Notes: a model not told the origin generated them from the sequence alone. A stretch of 21,416 nucleotides of DNA from Pseudomonadota bacterium (GCA_021779635.1 JAJYAH010000023.1:1-21416); one strand, 5' to 3'. Positions 8,216 through 16,284 are shown, counted from the stretch's first letter. Numbers and translations: made by a program.

Positions 8216-8240
8216 CGCATTCGCTCGAAGAGCGAATGTG
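8216..8240 (+). promoter_or_regulatory. Intercistronic hairpin between operon genes 1 and 2
   Basis: CATTCGCTC (8218-8226) pairs perfectly with GAGCGAATG (8230-8238) around a GAA loop; a G-U and a C-G pair extend the stem to 11 bp. No U-tract follows, and the next gene starts 30 nt later behind a strong GGAGGAG. It is more likely an mRNA-stability or processing element than a full terminator. Confidence 0.5.
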
Positions 8241-8269
8241 AATACCAACGAGCCTTCCGGAGGAGCAAG

Positions 8270-9145
8270 ATGAAGCCAGCCGCCTTCGACTATATCGCTC
8301 CAAAGAGCCTCGAAGCGGCGGTTGCGGCTCTGGCCGCGGCAAACGGAGACGGCAAGGTATTGGCCGGAGGGCAATCCCTGATGCCGCTGCTGAACTTCAG
8401 GATGACCCGTCCGGCGGTTGTTGTCGATCTGATGCAGATTCCGGGCATGTCGTTCATTGAACTCAGGGGCGACAGGGTTGCCATCGGCGCCATGACCCGG
8501 CACGCCGATCTTGAGTTTTCAGAGCTCGTCGCGGCGAAGCTTCCGGTCATGGCTGCCGCCATGCGGCACGTCGCGCATCTCGCGATACGCAACAAGGGGA
8601 CGATCGGCGGGAGCCTGTCTCACGCGGACCCGGCGGCGGAGCTGCCGATGCTGGCGGTCTTCTACGGGGCAACGATCAAGATGCAGGGGCCGGAGGGGCG
8701 CCGGGACATTCCCGCCGAAGACTTCTTTATATCCGCGCTTACGAATTGTCTCGATCCGGAAGAGATTGTCTTTGAGATCGATTTTCCGGTTCTAACATCG
8801 CACACCGGCTGGGCGTTCGAAGAAGTCGCGCGCCGCTTTGGCGACTTCGCGCTGGCGAGCATCGCGGTCTCCTTCCAGCTTCTCGATCGCGGAATTACTG
8901 ACGCAAGGGTTGCGGTAATGGGTGTGGCCGACACGCCGCGGCGCCTTCGGGAAGCCGAAGCGGCGTTGCAGGGTCTTCAAGGTGGCCCTGACGCGGCAGC
9001 CGGATTTGCCGAAGTCGTACGCGCATGCGTAACCCCCGAGAGCGACATCCATGTTTCCGGCGAATACCGCAAAAATCTGATCGGCGCGTTGGCCGGAAAA
9101 GCGTTCACGACAGCGTGGGCGCGCGCGGTGGGACATATGCCGTGA
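8270..9145 (+). CDS. Mo-hydroxylase FAD-binding subunit (CoxM/CutM family)
   Basis: This is the medium, FAD-carrying subunit of a xanthine-oxidase-family molybdenum hydroxylase; it accepts electrons from the 2Fe-2S subunit. The 291-residue length is standard. The FAD-binding motifs are AGGQSL at 32-37 and TIGGSLSHADPAAE at 111-124. There is no extra 4Fe-4S insert of the kind found in 4-hydroxybenzoyl-CoA reductase, which argues against that enzyme. A strong GGAGGAG precedes the ATG. The stop TGA overlaps the GTG start of the next gene (GTGA), so translation is coupled. The substrate cannot be read from this subunit. Confidence 0.93.
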   Translation: MKPAAFDYIAPKSLEAAVAALAAANGDGKVLAGGQSLMPLLNFRMTRPAVVVDLMQIPGMSFIELRGDRVAIGAMTRHADLEFSELVAAKLPVMAAAMRHVAHLAIRNKGTIGGSLSHADPAAELPMLAVFYGATIKMQGPEGRRDIPAEDFFISALTNCLDPEEIVFEIDFPVLTSHTGWAFEEVARRFGDFALASIAVSFQLLDRGITDARVAVMGVADTPRRLREAEAALQGLQGGPDAAAGFAEVVRACVTPESDIHVSGEYRKNLIGALAGKAFTTAWARAVGHMP

Positions 9146-9621
9146 AGATGGATATCGTTGTCACGGTAAACGGACGAAAATATGCGGCGAGCGTCGAGCC
9201 TCGCCTGCTGCTGTCCGATTTCATACGCGACACCATCGGGCTTACCGGGACACATGTCGGCTGCGAGCACGGCGTCTGCGGGGCCTGCACAATCCTGGTG
9301 AACGGCGACAGCGTCCGCTCCTGCCTGATGCTGGCCGTCAGAGCTGATGGCGCTGATATCGTGACGGTCGAAGGTTTGGGCACGCCGGATGAACTGAATA
9401 CGATCCAGAACCAGTTTCGCGACAAGCACGGTCTTCAATGCGGGTTCTGTACGCCGGGAATGCTGATGACGGCGATGGACCTGCTGAAGAAGTACCCGCT
9501 GTCCAGCGATGAGGAAATCCGCGAAGGATTATCCGGCAATCTTTGCCGCTGCACCGGCTATCAAAACATCGTCGCCGCTATCCGTGCGGCGGCGGATTTG
9601 CGAAACGGGAGCGCCTCATGA
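9142..9621 (+). CDS. Mo-hydroxylase [2Fe-2S] subunit (CoxS/CutS family)
   Basis: This small iron-sulfur subunit passes electrons from the molybdenum centre to FAD. All eight cluster cysteines are present: the plant-ferredoxin-type set C41, C46, C49 and C61 ([11 protein letters not shown]) and the second cluster C100, C103, C135 and C137 ([14 protein letters not shown]). The 159-residue length is normal. I chose the GTG at 9142, which gives a 4-nt overlap with the preceding stop; the ATG at 9148, two codons later, is equally possible. No twin-arginine signal is present, so the enzyme is cytoplasmic. The stop overlaps the next start (ATGA). It is distinguished from CO dehydrogenase only by its large subunit. 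Confidence 0.95.
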   Translation: MKMDIVVTVNGRKYAASVEPRLLLSDFIRDTIGLTGTHVGCEHGVCGACTILVNGDSVRSCLMLAVRADGADIVTVEGLGTPDELNTIQNQFRDKHGLQCGFCTPGMLMTAMDLLKKYPLSSDEEIREGLSGNLCRCTGYQNIVAAIRAAADLRNGSAS

Positions 9622-10379
9622 AATTGCAATTTCTGTCTGCCGGCCGGGTCCGCCTGAAAAAGAGCGTCTATATCAAGACCGCCGATCGAAGCGAGACGTT
9701 TGAAGCCCCGGTAAGCAGCGCGCTGATCCGGCACAAGCAGGGCAACGTATTGTTCGACACCGGGTGCCATCCCTCCGTTGTCGAGCACGGCGAAGAACGA
9801 TGGGGGTCATTGATGAAAGTCATGACGCCGGTCATGCGCGCGGAGGACACCCTTCTGCCAAATCTTGCGTGCGTCGGCGTCAGTCCGGACGATATCGATA
9901 TCGTCGTGAATTCGCATTTCCATCCCGACCACTGCGGCTGCAATCAGTTTTTCAAGAAGGCGACCATCATGGTGCATGCCAGGGAGATCGAGGCCGCGAA
10001 GGCTGTGGGCGCGGAGGCCGCCGGTTATCTGCGGGCGGATTGGGACCATGGGCAGCCGGTCGACCCCCTGAACGGCGACAGGGACGTGTTCGGCGACGGC
10101 AAGCTGGTCTTGATTCCATTGCCGGGTCATACCCCCGGATCGATTGGAGCCGCCGTCAATCTCGATCGGGATGGTCCGTTTCTTCTGGTGTCAGACGCTG
10201 TAAGCCTGCGCGAAAATCTGGATGCGGACACCGCGCCCCGCAACACCTGGAACGCGGATGCGCTGTTGAACTCTTTTGCCGAGATACGCCGGATCGAGAA
10301 GTCAGGCGCAACCGTCATCTGCGGCCATGATGACGGTCAATGGCAAAGCTTGCGCAAGGGGGTGGAGGCTTATGAGTAA
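9618..10379 (+). CDS. Metallo-beta-lactamase-fold hydrolase, AHL-lactonase-like
   Basis: This 253-residue MBL-fold enzyme has a complete dinuclear metal site: HFHPDH at 100-105, His171 in PGHTPGS, Asp193 in VSDAV and His237 in CGHDD. The layout resembles the N-acyl-homoserine-lactone lactonases (AiiA/BlcC group), which open lactone rings. It starts at an ATG overlapping the upstream stop by 4 nt and overlaps the large-subunit start by 8 nt, placing it inside the Mo-hydroxylase operon between the S and L subunits. That position suggests it acts on the hydroxylase product, for example a lactone formed after ring hydroxylation, rather than on a quorum signal. Thioesterase activity is an alternative. 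The starts upstream at 9543 are inside the previous gene and are rejected. Confidence 0.88.
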   Translation: MKLQFLSAGRVRLKKSVYIKTADRSETFEAPVSSALIRHKQGNVLFDTGCHPSVVEHGEERWGSLMKVMTPVMRAEDTLLPNLACVGVSPDDIDIVVNSHFHPDHCGCNQFFKKATIMVHAREIEAAKAVGAEAAGYLRADWDHGQPVDPLNGDRDVFGDGKLVLIPLPGHTPGSIGAAVNLDRDGPFLLVSDAVSLRENLDADTAPRNTWNADALLNSFAEIRRIEKSGATVICGHDDGQWQSLRKGVEAYE

Positions 10380-12771
10380 GGACGACATCGTCCGGACTTC
10401 AGACCTGCTGCGACCGCGTCATGTCGGCATGCCGATCCGACGAACCGAAGATCCGCGTCTGCTGACCGGCAATGGCGAATATGCCTCCGATCGCAAGCCT
10501 GACCGTGCGCTCCACGTTGCCTTTCGCCGTAGCGAGCAGCCGCACGCGAGGATTGCGCGGATCGACGCCGACGGCGCGCGGGCTGCGCCGGGTGTCGTTG
10601 CGGTTTTTACCGCGGATGATCTGGCGGAAGACTACAAGCCGGTCATCCCGGTTTCGCGGATGGCGAATTATTACGCGACGCCGATTACGGCCCTCGCCCG
10701 GAACAAGGTGCGACATGTCGGGGAAGCGGTCGTCGCCGTCGTCGCGGAGGATCGCTACCTCGCCGAGGACGCCCTGGAGCTCATCGACATCGACTACGAT
10801 CCGTTGGGGGCGGTCACCGATCCCGAATTCGCGGCCTCCGCAGGTGCACCGCTCCTCCATGAGGAAGCCGCGACCAATGTTCTGATCGCAAGAGAATTCA
10901 AGAAAGGGGATGTGGCCCTGGATCTTGCGAACGCGCATGTTCGGGTCCGCGGTCGCTTCCAGATGACCCGAAAGGCTCCGCTGGCGATGGAGCCCCGCAG
11001 CTATTCGGCTGAGTACGAACGCAAAAGAGATTCCATCACGCTCTACGCATCATCGAACATACCCGGCATCGTGCGCGATGCGCTGGCGGAATCGCTCGAT
11101 CTGCCCGGCAGCCGGTTCCGTGTGGTGGCGCCCGACGTCGGCGGCAGCTTCGGCTCCAAGGGCTCGCTCTACCCTGAAGAAATTTTCCTGTGCGTGGCAG
11201 CAAAGAAGTTGCGCCGTTCGCTTAAATGGACGGCGGATCGGCTCGAAGACCTCAGCAGTTCCAGCCAGGCATTCGCTGAAATCATCGATGCTGAAATGGG
11301 TTTCGATGGGAACGGAATAGCCATCGCACTGGAAGCCGACGTGATCGGGGACGTCGGCGCCTATTCGATCTATCCCTGGACCTGCGGGCTCGAACCGGTG
11401 CAGGTCGTCAGTTTCCTTCCCGGGCCCTACAAAATTCGATCTTACCGGGGCGCCGTGCGGGGAGTGGCGACCAACAAGCCGCCGACCGGGCCTTATCGCG
11501 GCGTCGGCCGGCCGGTTTCTACCTTCGTCACCGAACGCCTGATGGACATGGGAGCCAGGGCGCTCGGCATCGACCCGTTGGAGATGCGCCGGCGCAATCT
11601 TGTGCAGCCAGACGAGTTTCCGTATCGCATCGCTTCCGGAATCATCTGGGACAGGACCGGATTTGTCGAATGTCTGGAAGCCGCGGCGCAGGCTGCCGAA
11701 TACGAAAAATTGCGCAAACAACAAAGCGCAGCGCGGGCAGAGGGCCGCTATTTTGGCATCGGCTTCGCAACCTATGCTGAGCTGACGGGGATAGGCTCGC
11801 GAATTGCCGTTGCCCCCGGGATGCCGATCAACACCGGCTCGGAGACCGCCAAGATTCGCCTCGACTCGACCGGCGCGGTTTCAGCGGCGTTTGGCGTCGC
11901 CTCGCACGGGCAGGGGCTGGAGACGACGCTCGCCCAGATCATCGCCGACGATCTCGGCGCGAAATTTGAGGATATTCGCGTTGTGCAGGGCGACAGCGAT
12001 GCGGTGCCGATGTCGACCGGAACCTATGCGAGCCGTAGCGCCGTTCTGGGCGGAGGTGCGGCAAAGCACGCCTCCCGGATCTTGCGCGAGAAAATCAGGA
12101 AGGTCGCTTCGCATCTGCTTGAAGCAGGCATGGACGATATCGAGATTGGCGACGGCCTCGCCACCGTCGCAGGTACCGATCGCGCGGTGACGTTCAAGCA
12201 GATCGCAAAGGCTGTTTATTCGGATATGAGGACGCTGCCGGTCGAGGCGCGCGAGGAGCTGGAGGCCAGCTACACTTACGATCCCATCAACGGCACGACG
12301 GCCTGCGCGACCCATCTGGCTGTGGTGGAAGTCGACCCATCGAGCTGCTTTGTGAAGATACACAAATATATCGTCGCGGAAGATTGCGGCCGGATCATCA
12401 ATCCGATGATCGTGGATGGGCAGGTTCACGGCGGCGTCGCACAAGGCATTGGTGCCGCGCTTTACGAAGAGATGGTCTACGATGAAGACGGCCAGCTCTT
12501 GAGCGCCAGCCTCGTCGACTATGTCATGCCGACCGCGGTCGAGATTCCGGAGATCGACGTCGTTCACATCGAAAGCGAGTCGGCGGTTGCCGGCGGATTT
12601 CGCGGAATGGGCGAGGGGGGCACCATCGGCGCGCCCGCCGCGATCGCGAATGCGATTTCCGATGCGCTATCGGCGCTCGACATCGATGTTTCGATTTTAC
12701 CAATGACTCCGGAACGCCTGTTCAGGTTGCTGGAGAAGGCACGCACGAAAATGAAAGGAAACCAGGAATGA
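10372..12771 (+). CDS. Mo-hydroxylase large (molybdopterin) subunit, non-CODH type
   Basis: This 799-residue catalytic subunit binds the molybdenum-cytosine-dinucleotide-type cofactor. Cofactor-contact motifs are GGSFGSKG at 257-264, the active-site loop PYRGVGRP at 374-381 and the catalytic Glu at about 748 in GMGEGGTIG. True aerobic CO dehydrogenase (form I) carries AYXCSFR in that loop, so PYRGVGR points to another substrate, probably an aromatic or heterocyclic compound or its CoA ester. The ATG at 10372 follows GGTGGAGG at good spacing; the open frame to 10276 lies within the preceding gene. The stop overlaps the SDR ATG by 4 nt. Mo-cofactor maturation genes are not in the window and must be supplied elsewhere. 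Confidence 0.93.
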   Translation: MSKDDIVRTSDLLRPRHVGMPIRRTEDPRLLTGNGEYASDRKPDRALHVAFRRSEQPHARIARIDADGARAAPGVVAVFTADDLAEDYKPVIPVSRMANYYATPITALARNKVRHVGEAVVAVVAEDRYLAEDALELIDIDYDPLGAVTDPEFAASAGAPLLHEEAATNVLIAREFKKGDVALDLANAHVRVRGRFQMTRKAPLAMEPRSYSAEYERKRDSITLYASSNIPGIVRDALAESLDLPGSRFRVVAPDVGGSFGSKGSLYPEEIFLCVAAKKLRRSLKWTADRLEDLSSSSQAFAEIIDAEMGFDGNGIAIALEADVIGDVGAYSIYPWTCGLEPVQVVSFLPGPYKIRSYRGAVRGVATNKPPTGPYRGVGRPVSTFVTERLMDMGARALGIDPLEMRRRNLVQPDEFPYRIASGIIWDRTGFVECLEAAAQAAEYEKLRKQQSAARAEGRYFGIGFATYAELTGIGSRIAVAPGMPINTGSETAKIRLDSTGAVSAAFGVASHGQGLETTLAQIIADDLGAKFEDIRVVQGDSDAVPMSTGTYASRSAVLGGGAAKHASRILREKIRKVASHLLEAGMDDIEIGDGLATVAGTDRAVTFKQIAKAVYSDMRTLPVEAREELEASYTYDPINGTTACATHLAVVEVDPSSCFVKIHKYIVAEDCGRIINPMIVDGQVHGGVAQGIGAALYEEMVYDEDGQLLSASLVDYVMPTAVEIPEIDVVHIESESAVAGGFRGMGEGGTIGAPAAIANAISDALSALDIDVSILPMTPERLFRLLEKARTKMKGNQE

Positions 12772-13517
12772 ACGATCTTGCAGGGCGCGTCGCTCTTGTT
12801 ACCGGCGGCGGAAGAGATGTCGGCGCGGCGATCTCGCACGCCCTTGCCGCGGCGGAGGCGGCTGTCGCGGTGAACTACCATAGTTCGCGTGACCAGGCGG
12901 ACGCTGTCGTCGCGCAAATCCAGAAGGCCGGCGGCAAGGCCAAGGCCTATGGGGCGGACATTGCAAATTTCGAAGCCGTCAAAGCCATGGTGGCGAGCGT
13001 CAGGGCTGATTTCGGTGGGCTGGATATTCTGGTCAATAATGCCGGTCTGGTGTTGCGGAAGCGATTCAGCGAAACGACGCCGGAAGACTGGCATCGGCAG
13101 ATCGATACCTGCCTCTATGGCGCGATCCACTGCTGCCACGCGGCCGCTCCCTTGCTGGAGGCGTCGGGCCGGGGCCGGATCATTTCGATCATGGGAGATT
13201 CCTCACGCGTCGGGGAATCCGGGCTCGCACTCGGAGCGGCGGCGCGCGCCGGCACCATTGCGCTGATGAAATCGCTGGCGCGGGAAATGGGACGAACAGG
13301 GACGACGGCCAACTCGATCGCGCTCGGCCTGATCGAGTCCTCGCATGACAAAAGCTGGGTAGACGCCAATCGCGACAAGCTCGTCAAAGCCTATCCGATC
13401 CGTCGTCTTGGCCTGCCGTCGGACGTGGCTCCGATGGTCGCGCTTCTTGCATCCGACGCAGGTAGCTGGATCACCGGCCAGGTGATCAGCATCAGCGGCG
13501 GGTTCAGCATGGTATGA
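12768..13517 (+). CDS. SDR-fold protein lacking the catalytic tetrad
   Basis: The 249 residues have the Rossmann fold of classical short-chain dehydrogenases: VTGGGRDVGAAI near 11-22, NNAG at 90-93 and the C-terminal ITGQVISISGGF. Aligned by eye to the family, the catalytic tetrad is missing: Asn becomes Cys115 (IDTCLYG), the Ser position is Met142/Gly143, Tyr becomes Gly156 and Lys becomes Arg160 (LALGAAARAG). The middle Gly of TGxxRGIG is Asp. Ser144-145 are close but shifted. It may therefore be a non-redox enzyme, a CoA-ester binder or an oxidoreductase of altered mechanism. ATGA overlap couples it to the upstream subunit. No frameshift is evident, so it does not look like a pseudogene. 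Confidence 0.82.
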   Translation: MNDLAGRVALVTGGGRDVGAAISHALAAAEAAVAVNYHSSRDQADAVVAQIQKAGGKAKAYGADIANFEAVKAMVASVRADFGGLDILVNNAGLVLRKRFSETTPEDWHRQIDTCLYGAIHCCHAAAPLLEASGRGRIISIMGDSSRVGESGLALGAAARAGTIALMKSLAREMGRTGTTANSIALGLIESSHDKSWVDANRDKLVKAYPIRRLGLPSDVAPMVALLASDAGSWITGQVISISGGFSMV

Positions 13518-13533
13518 ACGGTCGGAGGCGGCA

Positions 13534-15075
13534 ATGTTGCATACCGGGCTGATCGCACCCGTATCAGAGCTGCTCGAGCGGCATCGAAAGGAGCGGCCGG
13601 ACAAGGTCGCCTATTGGGACGCCGCAAGGTCGGTCACCTATTCGCAACTCGCAGGCCGTACGGCGTCGATCGCCGCGGGGCTGTCGACGAACGGGGTGCG
13701 GGAAGGGGACCGTATCGCGATCTATCTTCCGAACGGGGTCGATTGGATCGAGGCCTGCCTCGCCGGCTTGCGGGCCGGCGCGGTCATCGTTCCGATCAGC
13801 TATGACGCCGCTGAAGCGGAGATCGCGTATCGATTGTTCGATGCCGACTGCCGCATGGTGATCACGACGCCGGCCCGCAAGGAGCTCATCGGCAAACTGG
13901 TTGCGGGATCGCCGGTTCCGGTGTCGCTGGTGCTGGCCGGCGCCGGCGCCGCGGAAGGCGATCTGTACCTGGACGAACTCTCCCAAGGCAATCCAGGCAC
14001 CGTCCGCGATCCGGCCGATATCGACCGCTCGTCATTCATCATCTATACGTCCGGCACGACCGGCCGCGCCAAGGGCGTCCTGCTGTCGATCCGCGGTATG
14101 CTGTGGATTGCCGCCGCCTGCTGGGCGCCGATCTGCAACCTCAGCGACCAGGACGTCGTGCTGTCGCCGCTTCCCCTGTTCCATTCGTACGGCCTTAATC
14201 TGTCGGTCCTTGGCGTGCTGGCCGTCGGGGCCAGTGAGCACATCCTGGAGCGCTTCTCGCCGCAGCAGGCCCTGGAATTGTTGCAGTCCGGAAAGTATTC
14301 GATATTTCCGGGCGTGCCGACGATGTTTCACTATCTGCTGCAGCGTGCGCGGGAAGGTGGCATAACCGGCCTTGGTCGCACGCGGCTGTTCATTTCTGCG
14401 GGCGCGATCATGCCCGCGGCGCTGAACCGGTCCTTTGAGGAGCGTTTTGATACAACCCTGCTTGACGGTTACGGCATTACCGAAACTTCGACGATGGTGA
14501 CGATGAACTGGACGAGTGGCAGTCGCCCGATGGGATCGTGCGGCCTTCCGGTGCCGGGTCTCGCGACGCGGATCGTCGATCCGGCAACGCTCGAAGATGT
14601 ACCGATCGGTTCGGAAGGAGAGTTGATCGTTCGCGGTCCCAACCTGATGCACGGCTACCACAACAAACCCGCGGAAACCGCGGCAGCCCTGCGAAAGGGT
14701 TGGTATCACACCGGTGATCTCGCGAAGTCCGACGCGAACGGCTATCTCACGATCACCGGCCGCATCAAGGAGCTGATCATCAGGGGCGGGCAGAACATCG
14801 CGCCCGCCGAGATCGAGGAGGTCGCGATTTTGCATCCGCAGGTGATCGATTGCGCCGTGGTCGGCGTATCGCACTCGACGCTTGGTGAAGTGCCCTATCT
14901 GTTTGTCGTCGCCGATCAGGGACAACTCGACGTGGAGTCGCTGATCGCGCACTGCCGCAAAAGCCTGTCGTCCTACAAGATTCCCGAGGCGACCCACATT
15001 GTCGCGGAAATTCCGCGCACGGGATCCGGCAAGATCATGCGCTTCAGGCTTGTGGAAGCGCTGAAAGGAAGCTGA
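13534..15075 (+). CDS. Acyl-CoA ligase (AMP-forming)
   Basis: This 513-residue member of the ANL superfamily activates a carboxylic acid to an acyl-adenylate and then a CoA thioester. Motifs in order are YTSGTTGRAKG (171-181), the DGYGITET region (311-318), YHTGDLAKSD (391-400), GRIKELIIRGGQN (409-421) and the catalytic C-terminal Lys500 in TGSGKIMRF. A GGAGG precedes the ATG, 16 nt after the SDR stop. As the last operon gene it is the probable entry step, making the CoA ester that the Mo-hydroxylase and crotonase act on, comparable to 2-furoyl-CoA synthetase (HmfD) or aromatic-acid CoA ligases. Substrate identity cannot be read from sequence. It ends only 4 nt from the convergent regulator, with no visible terminator between them. 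Confidence 0.92.
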   Translation: MLHTGLIAPVSELLERHRKERPDKVAYWDAARSVTYSQLAGRTASIAAGLSTNGVREGDRIAIYLPNGVDWIEACLAGLRAGAVIVPISYDAAEAEIAYRLFDADCRMVITTPARKELIGKLVAGSPVPVSLVLAGAGAAEGDLYLDELSQGNPGTVRDPADIDRSSFIIYTSGTTGRAKGVLLSIRGMLWIAAACWAPICNLSDQDVVLSPLPLFHSYGLNLSVLGVLAVGASEHILERFSPQQALELLQSGKYSIFPGVPTMFHYLLQRAREGGITGLGRTRLFISAGAIMPAALNRSFEERFDTTLLDGYGITETSTMVTMNWTSGSRPMGSCGLPVPGLATRIVDPATLEDVPIGSEGELIVRGPNLMHGYHNKPAETAAALRKGWYHTGDLAKSDANGYLTITGRIKELIIRGGQNIAPAEIEEVAILHPQVIDCAVVGVSHSTLGEVPYLFVVADQGQLDVESLIAHCRKSLSSYKIPEATHIVAEIPRTGSGKIMRFRLVEALKGS

Positions 15076-15079
15076 TCCG

Positions 15080-16126
15080 TCAGGTGATGGATCTTGGTCC
15101 CAGTGCGCCGTAGGCGGCTGGATCGTAGCTCAACTTGTACTGCATATCGGCGGCGATGATGGGCTTTTGGCATTGGTCGCAGATCACCGTGGCATGAAAA
15201 TCATGCCCGCATTTCACATGACGCAGCAGCAGCGGCAGCTTTCCCTTTGAGTGCCAGCGGTCCCCCCACGCCAGCATGGCGACAAACGGCCCGTAGAGAT
15301 CCCGGCCCATGTCGGTCAGCAGGTACTCATAGCGTTCAGGCGCTGTCTGATAGAGACGGCGGTGAAACACACCCTGAGCGACCAGGCGCGACAGCCGGTC
15401 GGTCAATATGTTGGGCGCGATGCCAAGCTCCGACTGAATGCGGTCATACCGGCGATTGGCAAAGAAAGCCTCGCGAACGACCATGAAGGTCCATTTGTCG
15501 CCAATGATCTGCAGTGCGCGCGACACCGAACTTGGTCGCCCCAGCATGAACCTGCTGCCGTCGGACGCGCGCCTGGTATTCCGCCCCGGCTTTGCAGGTT
15601 TGCGGCCGGCGCCGGGTCCGTCGCGATATTGAACCGCCCTTGCTTCGAGTTCGGATGAACATTCGGAACAGGCGACGGTGGGATGGCTCTCGCAGCCGCA
15701 AGTCTTGTGGACCAGCACCAGCGGTGGGCGTTTGCGGTCCGACAGCCAGCGGTCACCAAACTGCATCAGCGCGATGAAGCTCGGATAGAGATCAAAGCCC
15801 ATTTTGGTGAGCCGGTACTCCTTGCGTTGGCCGACGTTCGTTGCCACCTGCCGGAAAATCTCGAGCCGCGTCAATTTTCTCAGACGGTCCGTCAGCGTGG
15901 CGCGCGGGATGTCAAGAGCTGAGCGAAAGGCTTCGAACGTCCGGGTACCGAAGAAGGCTTCGCGAATGATCAAAAACGCCCACGCATCCGAAACAATATC
16001 GAGGGTGCGCGCCACCGAGCAGTTCCGCTCACCTCGGGCAGGACTTGCCCCCTTTGCCGGTTGCGGCGTCGCGGTCACGCTGGTCGCCCGTCGAGGCGCT
16101 ATTTTGGCCGTCGCTGCGCGCGCCAT
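15080..16126 (-). CDS. Fused tandem HxlR-HxlR transcriptional regulator
   Basis: The 348 residues contain two complete HxlR winged-helix domains, at about 36-165 and 198-325, joined by a basic linker (about 166-197) and preceded by a 35-residue Ala/Arg-rich tail. Each domain ends in a zinc-ribbon-like Cys cluster: C143, C145, C153 and C156 in the first; C306, C316 and C319 (with H308) in the second. HxlR proteins normally act as dimers of a single domain, so this is probably a single-chain pseudodimer. The N-terminal Cys often used for redox sensing is kept in domain 1 (C36) but is Ser199 in domain 2. The gene converges on the catabolic operon and diverges from the substrate-binding protein, making it the likely regulator of both. 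The start Shine-Dalgarno is distant, so the start is uncertain. Confidence 0.9.
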   Translation of the reverse strand: MARAATAKIAPRRATSVTATPQPAKGASPARGERNCSVARTLDIVSDAWAFLIIREAFFGTRTFEAFRSALDIPRATLTDRLRKLTRLEIFRQVATNVGQRKEYRLTKMGFDLYPSFIALMQFGDRWLSDRKRPPLVLVHKTCGCESHPTVACSECSSELEARAVQYRDGPGAGRKPAKPGRNTRRASDGSRFMLGRPSSVSRALQIIGDKWTFMVVREAFFANRRYDRIQSELGIAPNILTDRLSRLVAQGVFHRRLYQTAPERYEYLLTDMGRDLYGPFVAMLAWGDRWHSKGKLPLLLRHVKCGHDFHATVICDQCQKPIIAADMQYKLSYDPAAYGALGPRSIT

Positions 16127-16207
16127 TACGTCGGCATCCGTCCTGCGGGATGCTGCTGCACGCCCTGGCGCAATCCGCTTTTCATAGTGTCACCCTTTGC
16201 GGCAACT

Positions 16208-16223
16208 GCCGTACCGCCGTACC
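16208..16223. repeat. Tandem 8-bp direct repeat GCCGTACC
   Basis: Two adjacent copies of GCCGTACC occur at 16208-16215 and 16216-16223, upstream of the fused HxlR gene and of the divergent promoter. They could be a regulator contact, or chance in GC-rich DNA. Confidence 0.4.
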
Positions 16224-16241
16224 CATCCTACACGACCCGGA

Positions 16242-16284
16242 TTGACTTACGAAAAAAAATAAGTCTAGTTATGCATGTTATAAG
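16242..16284 (+). promoter_or_regulatory. Promoter of the substrate-binding gene, with shared box
   Basis: TTGACT (16242-16247) is followed after 18 bases by TAGTTA (16266-16271). The box TAAGTCTAGTTATGCA begins at 16260, at the same offset from the -35 as in the promoter at 7293. A perfect inverted repeat GACTTA (16244-16249)/TAAGTC (16260-16265) surrounds an A-rich spacer, covering the -35 and part of the box. A repressor bound here would block polymerase. The leader to the ATG at 16362 is about 85 nt. Confidence 0.6.

Noticed and set aside
9618..10379. Quorum-quenching AHL lactonase
   Set aside because: The fold fits, but translational coupling inside a Mo-hydroxylase operon makes a catabolic substrate more likely.
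8270..12771. Aerobic carbon monoxide dehydrogenase (coxMSL)
   Set aside because: The large-subunit loop is PYRGVGR rather than AYXCSFR, and a lactonase gene interrupts the set.
14032..14997. Minus-strand frame of 321 codons
   Set aside because: Shadow of the acyl-CoA ligase, which carries all adenylation motifs.
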